Positions 40,779 through 45,499 of a stretch of 45,499 bases of DNA are shown here, one piece after another. The notes under the pieces were generated by a model. It was not told the origin of the DNA. It did not search any database and was given only the letters and a program-made list of their open reading frames with translations. Each line of letters begins with the position of its first letter. The first letter of the stretch is position 1. The position numbers and the translations under genes are program-made. Source of the DNA: Spirosoma fluviale (GTDB lineage Bacteria; Bacteroidota; Bacteroidia; Cytophagales; Spirosomataceae); assembly GCA_945906795.1 (NCBI GenBank), contig CAMDRO010000013.1, positions 1 through 45,499 on the forward strand, read 5' to 3'.

Positions 40779-43706
40779 ATGCGTTACAAAAGTGCTATTA
40801 TTTGGCTGTCTACCATTGTTTCAGCTTTATGTATTTTCTTCCTTTCTTTTACATGGAAAGCGGGCCAATTAAGAGATCAAGCAAATACTTATGCTACCTC
40901 GAAAGACGGGAAATTTGACCCGGCAAAAAGACTTCATTTTATTGATTCTTTATGGAAGCAACCTGTATATATCGGGTATACATTCCAAGAAGTTACCCAA
41001 TATGCCCTTCACAAAGGTTTGGACTTAGAAGGTGGTTTACACGCGGTACTAGAGGTTTCACCTGTTGAAATTCTTCGTGCTCTTTCTGGAAAAAGTAACG
41101 ATCCAAATTTTGAGAAGGCTTTGGCTGAAGCAAATGCAGCTCAAGCAAATTCATCCAATTCATTTAATGATTTATTTTATGATGCCTTTGCCAAAGTTGC
41201 ACCGAATCAAACATTAGCATCTGTTTTTGCTAATTCGGTTAACCGAGGAAAAATCAGTTCTTCATCTTCTGACTCAGAAGTTAAAAAGGTGATTGACGCG
41301 GAAATTGACGGAGCTGTTGACCGAGTTTACAAAATTATTCAAGCGCGTATCGATAAGTTTGGTGTAGCTAATCCAAACATTCAAAGACTTCCTGGTTCGA
41401 ACAGAATCCAAGTAGAATTACCAGGTGTGGATAATCCAGAGCGTGCACGTAAATTATTATCGGGTGCAGCGAAATTGGAATTTATTGAATGTTATGAAGT
41501 GAATGAATATGGATCTGGATTAAATGCTTTAGGCGCATTATTGGATCAGGAGTCTAAGCAACCTGCGGTAGCTTCATCGGCTGCCACTCCATCTGTTAAA
41601 GACACGTCAAGCAATGCTTTGGCTTCCCAATTATCTAAGCCTGCGGTTAAGGATTCAGGAAAAGCAAAGACAGATACCAGTGCTGGAAGTGCGTTGACCA
41701 AATTATTTTTGCCTATGGGCAATGGAATTGGTGTTTATCGCAAAGATACGGCTCGAGTAAATGCGTTATTTCGTCGTGCTGATGTACGCGGATTTTTTCC
41801 AGCTAACCTGACATTTGCTTGGGCTGCGAAAGGAATTCCGGCAACAAATGGAGATGAGATATTAACCTTAGAAGCTTTGAAAAAGGCGGAAGGCCAATCG
41901 GCCCCATTAGAAGGAGATGTGATTACGGATGCTGCTCAAGATTTTGATCAAACGGGTCGTGCTGAAGTGACGATGTCGATGAATGGTACAGGAGCTAGAA
42001 TTTGGAAAAATTTAACGGGTGCGAATGTAGGTCGCAGAATTGCCATTGTTTTAGATGGCTACGTGTATTCAGCACCGGTAATTAATGGAGAAATTCCAGG
42101 TGGACGTTCTTCGATCTCAGGTAGTTTTACGGTGGAAGAGGCTAAGGATTTAGCTAATGTGTTGAAAGCGGGTAAGTTACCGGCACCTACTCGTATTGTT
42201 GAGGATGCTTTTATTGGTCCTTCTTTAGGAGTTGAGTCCATTAACCAAGGGTATATGTCGATGCTTTTAGGCTTGCTATTAGTGATCGTATTCATGATTG
42301 GATATTATGGAAATCCAGGTTGGATGGCTAATTTGGCCTTATTCTTTAACGTATTTTTCATTGCGGGTGTGTTGGTACAAATCCAAGCAGCGTTGACTTT
42401 ACCAGGTATCGCCGGTATTGTGTTAACCTTGGGTATGGCTGTGGATGCCAACGTATTGATTAATGAGCGTATTCGTGAAGAATTGCACAAAGGAAAAGGT
42501 TTACTGGATGCGATTAATGTCGGTTACGAGAAAGCATTAAGTGCGATTTTGGATGGTAACATTACCACGGTTTTGATCGGGGTGATCTTGATTATATTCG
42601 GTTCCGGATCTGTTAAAGGTTTTGGAGTAACGCTTTGTATCGGTTTGATTACTTCGGTATTTACGGCGGTTTATATTTCTCATATCTTGATTTTATGGAT
42701 GGCTAACCGTGCGATTAAAGCCGGTAGAGAGAAGAATATGACGTTTGAAACATTTATATCGCGTGATTTATTCAAAGGAATGAATTTCGACTTTATTGGC
42801 AAACGTAAATATTCATATTGGTTCTCTTGGGGATTAATTGCCTTAGGTGCTATTGTGTTATTCATGCAAGGAGGATTTAATTTAGGCGTGGACTTTAAAG
42901 GTGGACGTTCTTATGTGGTTGAATTTGCTCAGCCTGTTGACGCAGGTAAAGTTAAAGAAGCCTTATCGGATAATTTTGGTGGAAAAGGAGTGGAGGTAAA
43001 GACCTTTAATGGGGCTAGTAAATTGAAAGTGACTACTTCGTATTTAGTGGAGGATGAATCGATCACGGCCAACAATACCGTTAGAACTGCTTTGGAAACT
43101 GGCTTAAAAGATTTCGCAGCTAATTCTCCGGTGATTGTATCGGAGGCAAAAGTAGGTGCGACCGTAGCGGATGATATTTTAACGCAATCTTTCCTTTCTA
43201 TTTTATATGCGTTGGTAGCGATCTTTATTTATATATTGATTCGTTTCCGCAAATGGCAATATTCATTAGGTGGCATTGTGGCCTTGGTGCATGATGCATT
43301 AGTTGTATTAGGTATGGTGGGAATAGCCCGTTTATTTGGATTTGAATTGGAGATAGACCAAGTATTTATCGCGGCAATTTTGACGGTTATTGGTTATTCA
43401 ATTAACGATACAGTGGTTGTATTTGACCGTATTCGTGAGGAAATTGGAGTGAATCCTGATTTAGGGAATAAGGCATTAATGATCAAAACCATTAATGAAT
43501 CCATCAACCATACCATGTCACGTACGGTAATGACTGCGACCACCGTGTTTTTAGTGGTTACTGTGTTATTGATATTTGGTGGCGATGTATTAAGAGGATT
43601 CTCATTCGCGATGTTTATCGGTGTTGTATTTGGAGCATATTCTTCTATTTTTGTAGCAGCTCCTATTGTGATAGACCTTGGGACCTCATCTAAAACTAAA
43701 AAATAA
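40779..43706 (+). CDS. secDF: SecDF protein-translocase accessory subunit (fused)
   Basis: A 975-residue fusion of SecD and SecF, the proton-driven partner of SecYEG that helps pull proteins across the inner membrane. The SecD part has LDLEGGLHAVLEV near residues 85-97, a large periplasmic P1 domain with Ala/Ser/Lys-rich insertion around 265-310, and membrane helices with GMAVDANVLINERIREEL. The SecF part carries FNLGVDFKGGRSYVVEF and VIGYSINDTVVVFDRIREE. The key Asp residues of both halves are present. Fusion is common in Bacteroidota. A hairpin at 43711-43738 follows. Confidence 0.96.
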   Translation: MRYKSAIIWLSTIVSALCIFFLSFTWKAGQLRDQANTYATSKDGKFDPAKRLHFIDSLWKQPVYIGYTFQEVTQYALHKGLDLEGGLHAVLEVSPVEILRALSGKSNDPNFEKALAEANAAQANSSNSFNDLFYDAFAKVAPNQTLASVFANSVNRGKISSSSSDSEVKKVIDAEIDGAVDRVYKIIQARIDKFGVANPNIQRLPGSNRIQVELPGVDNPERARKLLSGAAKLEFIECYEVNEYGSGLNALGALLDQESKQPAVASSAATPSVKDTSSNALASQLSKPAVKDSGKAKTDTSAGSALTKLFLPMGNGIGVYRKDTARVNALFRRADVRGFFPANLTFAWAAKGIPATNGDEILTLEALKKAEGQSAPLEGDVITDAAQDFDQTGRAEVTMSMNGTGARIWKNLTGANVGRRIAIVLDGYVYSAPVINGEIPGGRSSISGSFTVEEAKDLANVLKAGKLPAPTRIVEDAFIGPSLGVESINQGYMSMLLGLLLVIVFMIGYYGNPGWMANLALFFNVFFIAGVLVQIQAALTLPGIAGIVLTLGMAVDANVLINERIREELHKGKGLLDAINVGYEKALSAILDGNITTVLIGVILIIFGSGSVKGFGVTLCIGLITSVFTAVYISHILILWMANRAIKAGREKNMTFETFISRDLFKGMNFDFIGKRKYSYWFSWGLIALGAIVLFMQGGFNLGVDFKGGRSYVVEFAQPVDAGKVKEALSDNFGGKGVEVKTFNGASKLKVTTSYLVEDESITANNTVRTALETGLKDFAANSPVIVSEAKVGATVADDILTQSFLSILYALVAIFIYILIRFRKWQYSLGGIVALVHDALVVLGMVGIARLFGFELEIDQVFIAAILTVIGYSINDTVVVFDRIREEIGVNPDLGNKALMIKTINESINHTMSRTVMTATTVFLVVTVLLIFGGDVLRGFSFAMFIGVVFGAYSSIFVAAPIVIDLGTSSKTKK

Positions 43707-43710
43707 ATGA

Positions 43711-43738
43711 TACTGGCAATCTGAAAGGATTGCCAGTA
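43711..43738 (+). terminator. Hairpin terminator after secDF
   Basis: TACTGGCAATC (43711-43721) and its exact complement (43728-43738) make an 11-bp stem with a 6-base loop a few bases after the secDF stop. Only three T's follow, so it may be a weak terminator. Confidence 0.6.
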
Positions 43739-43763
43739 TTTACATCAACCTAATTTAAAACCT

Positions 43764-45242
43764 ATGAACAATAGTATTTGGAGAAAAAAGCCTTTAGAGG
43801 CCTATGCTGCGGATGTGAAGAACAGCCAACTCAAGCGTGTGCTTGGTAGATGGGCGTTAACATCTTTGGGAATTGGAGCTGTTATTGGCGGAGGAATTTT
43901 CACTTTGACAGGTATTGCAGCACATGATTGGGCGGGTCCAGCTTTAGCTTTAGCCTTTATTATGGCGGGTACTGCTTGTACATTTGCCGCACTTTGTTAT
44001 GCTGAATTTGCATCCATTTTACCTGTTGAAGGAAGTGCGTATGCCTATTCTTATGGTACGGTGGGTGAATTTTTTGCCTGGTTCATTGGTTGGAATTTAA
44101 TTTTAGAATACATGATGGGCGCCACAACGGTAGCCGTTGCTTGGAGTGGATATTTTGAAAAACTTTTACATCTTTTCAATATAAACTTGCCTCTTTATTT
44201 GACCAATGATCCCGTGACTGCGGCTGAAAAAGTTGAAAAACTACGTGCAGCGGGTCAGGCGGTTCCAGAATTTACTTTTGCCTTTAATTTACCTGCTTTT
44301 ATTATCGTATGGTTGGTTACGTGGGTTCTAGTCAAAGGAATTAAAGAAGCGGCAAGTACCAATAACTTGATCGTAATTATGAAAGTTGCGGCGGTGATTT
44401 TTGTTATTGTCGTGGGTGCATTTTACGTGGATACAGCTAATTGGCATCCATTCATTCCAGATCCAGTTGTGGACGCTACCGGCGCAACGCACTTTGGATT
44501 TGACGGAGTGGTGACTGCGGCTTCCATTATTTTCTTTGCTTATATTGGTTTTGATGCCGTGTCCACACAGGCAGGTGAGGCCATTAATCCTACTAAGGAT
44601 GTTCCCTTCGCTATTATTGCTTCTTTATTAATTTGTACAGTGTTGTACATTTTAGTTTCATTGGTATTAACAGGTATGGTTAAGTATGATACATTGGATT
44701 TAAAAGCACCGGTTGCTTCTGCCTTTGAAGGCGCGGGTTTACCAATCGCGATGTACATTGTTACTATTGCCGCAACTGCAGGATTAACTTCAGTAATGCT
44801 TGTGATGATGTTATCCCAAACACGTATCTTCTTAGGTATGGCGAAGGACGGATTATTGCCAAAAGGTTTATTTGCGGCTATTCACCCTAAGTTTAAGACG
44901 CCTTGGAAGTCGACTATTTTTGTGGGTGCTATCGTGTCTGTTGTTTCAGCTTTGACACCGATCGACAAAGTTTCCGAAATGTGTAGTTCGGGAACCTTAT
45001 TAGCTTTTGCGATGATATGTGGTGCGGTTTGGTTGTTGAGAGTTCGCGAGCCTAATATCGAACGACCATTCAAAGTGAAGTTTTTACCTTTTGTGGCTAC
45101 CGCTGGAATTCTATGTAATTTATATTTAATGTGGGGTTTGCGTACGGAAACGAAGCTTTCATTTTTGATATGGGGTACTTTAGGTATTATTGTTTACTTC
45201 GCATATAGTCGAGGGCATAGTAATCTGAACAAGAAATCTTAG
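43764..45242 (+). CDS. APC-family amino acid permease
   Basis: A 492-residue transporter with about 12 membrane helices. The first helix motif GIGAVIGGGIFTLTG near residues 37-51 is typical of cationic amino acid transporters (CAT/YfnA-like). FFAYIGFDAVSTQAGEAINPTKDVP (shortened here: FFAYIGFDAVSTQ) in the central helix and LSQTRIFLGMAKDGLLP match the same group. It takes up amino acids using an ion gradient; substrate unknown. A strong terminator follows. Confidence 0.92.
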   Translation: MNNSIWRKKPLEAYAADVKNSQLKRVLGRWALTSLGIGAVIGGGIFTLTGIAAHDWAGPALALAFIMAGTACTFAALCYAEFASILPVEGSAYAYSYGTVGEFFAWFIGWNLILEYMMGATTVAVAWSGYFEKLLHLFNINLPLYLTNDPVTAAEKVEKLRAAGQAVPEFTFAFNLPAFIIVWLVTWVLVKGIKEAASTNNLIVIMKVAAVIFVIVVGAFYVDTANWHPFIPDPVVDATGATHFGFDGVVTAASIIFFAYIGFDAVSTQAGEAINPTKDVPFAIIASLLICTVLYILVSLVLTGMVKYDTLDLKAPVASAFEGAGLPIAMYIVTIAATAGLTSVMLVMMLSQTRIFLGMAKDGLLPKGLFAAIHPKFKTPWKSTIFVGAIVSVVSALTPIDKVSEMCSSGTLLAFAMICGAVWLLRVREPNIERPFKVKFLPFVATAGILCNLYLMWGLRTETKLSFLIWGTLGIIVYFAYSRGHSNLNKKS

Positions 45243-45248
45243 AAAAGG

Positions 45249-45276
45249 AGGCGCAAGAAATTGCGCCTTTTTTTTT
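45249..45276 (+). terminator. Rho-independent terminator after permease
   Basis: AGGCGCAA (45249-45256), GAAA loop and TTGCGCCT (45261-45268) form a perfect 8-bp stem followed by nine T's in a row. Placed a few bases after the permease stop. Confidence 0.9.
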
Positions 45277-45402
45277 GCACCTTTAAAAAAGGTTTCTAAA
45301 TTTTTATTTTGTGAGTATTTAATGGAGTTGGCCTGACAACTTTGAATGAATGTAAGCATTCAGCTTCTTTCATTTGTATTTTTAATCCAATGGATTTTGG
45401 CG

Positions 45403-45410
45403 TATTTTTG
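45403..45410 (+). promoter_or_regulatory. Bacteroidota -7 element for prfC (TATTTTTG)
   Basis: TATTTTTG fits TAnnTTTG 26 bases before the prfC ATG. The -33 triplet at 19 bases is TTT, so the match is partial. Confidence 0.45.
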
Positions 45411-45436
45411 CACCTTGATTTTATAATGTATATCGA

Positions 45437-45499
45437 ATGAGTCAGATTGAAACTGAAATAGCGAAACGGAGAACCTTTGGGATTATTTCTCACCCCGAT
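45437..45499 (+). CDS. prfC: Peptide chain release factor 3, N-terminal part only
   Basis: Twenty-one codons from an ATG to the window end. The residues EIAKRRTFGIISHPD are the conserved start of RF3, leading into the GTPase P-loop (which would follow as AGKTTL). RF3 recycles RF1 and RF2 after termination. The gene is cut by the window edge, not broken. Confidence 0.8.
   Translation, partial: MSQIETEIAKRRTFGIISHPD

Overview
The window looks like a chromosomal segment of a low-GC member of the Bacteroidota, most likely of the order Cytophagales. The signs are a fused secD-secF gene, GSCFA and TamB proteins in typical Bacteroidota contexts, A-rich leaders without clear Shine-Dalgarno sequences, and several promoters of the Bacteroidota type (TTG, 19 bases, TAnnTTTG). 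I cannot name the genus. I see no tRNA, rRNA or CRISPR array.

Region 1 (1-4800) is the unusual part. A tyrosine recombinase on the minus strand (3491-4534) is followed in the same direction by three compact gene cassettes: an amidohydrolase; an NTF2-like lipoprotein with a decayed gene behind it; and a DUF2975 membrane protein with its small HTH regulator. Each cassette ends in an imperfect inverted repeat of about 135-150 bp (313-448, 1308-1442, 2295-2445) whose outer ends look like integron attC cores (...TAAC / GTTA...). The two ends of each cassette are reverse complements of each other (9/9, 8/9 and 9/10 bases), while the two outer arms within one repeat match poorly. That is the signature of integron cassettes, which circularise and re-insert. 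The integrase, however, shows no integron-specific patch between its catalytic motifs, carries an extra N-terminal segment, and points toward the array. I read this as an integron-like system distinct from classical integrons.

Region 2 (4796-10487, minus strand) is a surface-glycan cluster: two GT4 glycosyltransferases, a Wzx-type flippase and a SAM methyltransferase, led by an exported TPR-like protein. Region 3 (10583-17007, plus strand) holds housekeeping genes: an M16 peptidase, ispF, a bifunctional Rel (p)ppGpp enzyme, a Fur-family regulator, purA and an unrecognised gene. A cluster of palindromic 36-bp-period repeats follows and supplies the stop codon of the convergent tsaD.

Region 4 (17196-30728) includes tsaD, the giant TamB-like protein, a coiled-coil membrane protein, nadB, a Crp/Fnr-type regulator, uridine kinase, a gamma-carbonic-anhydrase-like protein, a SixA-type phosphatase and a 42-residue membrane protein. 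It ends in a four-gene minus-strand operon (30990-32069 down to 28496): Mrp-type Fe-S carrier, NifU-like protein, an oversized D-Ala-D-Ala ligase and a DinB-fold protein. Region 5 (32117-45499) has a GSCFA protein, a DUF885 lipoprotein, an MGH1-like glycoside hydrolase, a RidA-like protein, nadC-nadA (with nadB this completes de novo NAD synthesis to nicotinate mononucleotide), a small exported protein, secDF, an APC amino-acid permease and the first 21 codons of prfC.
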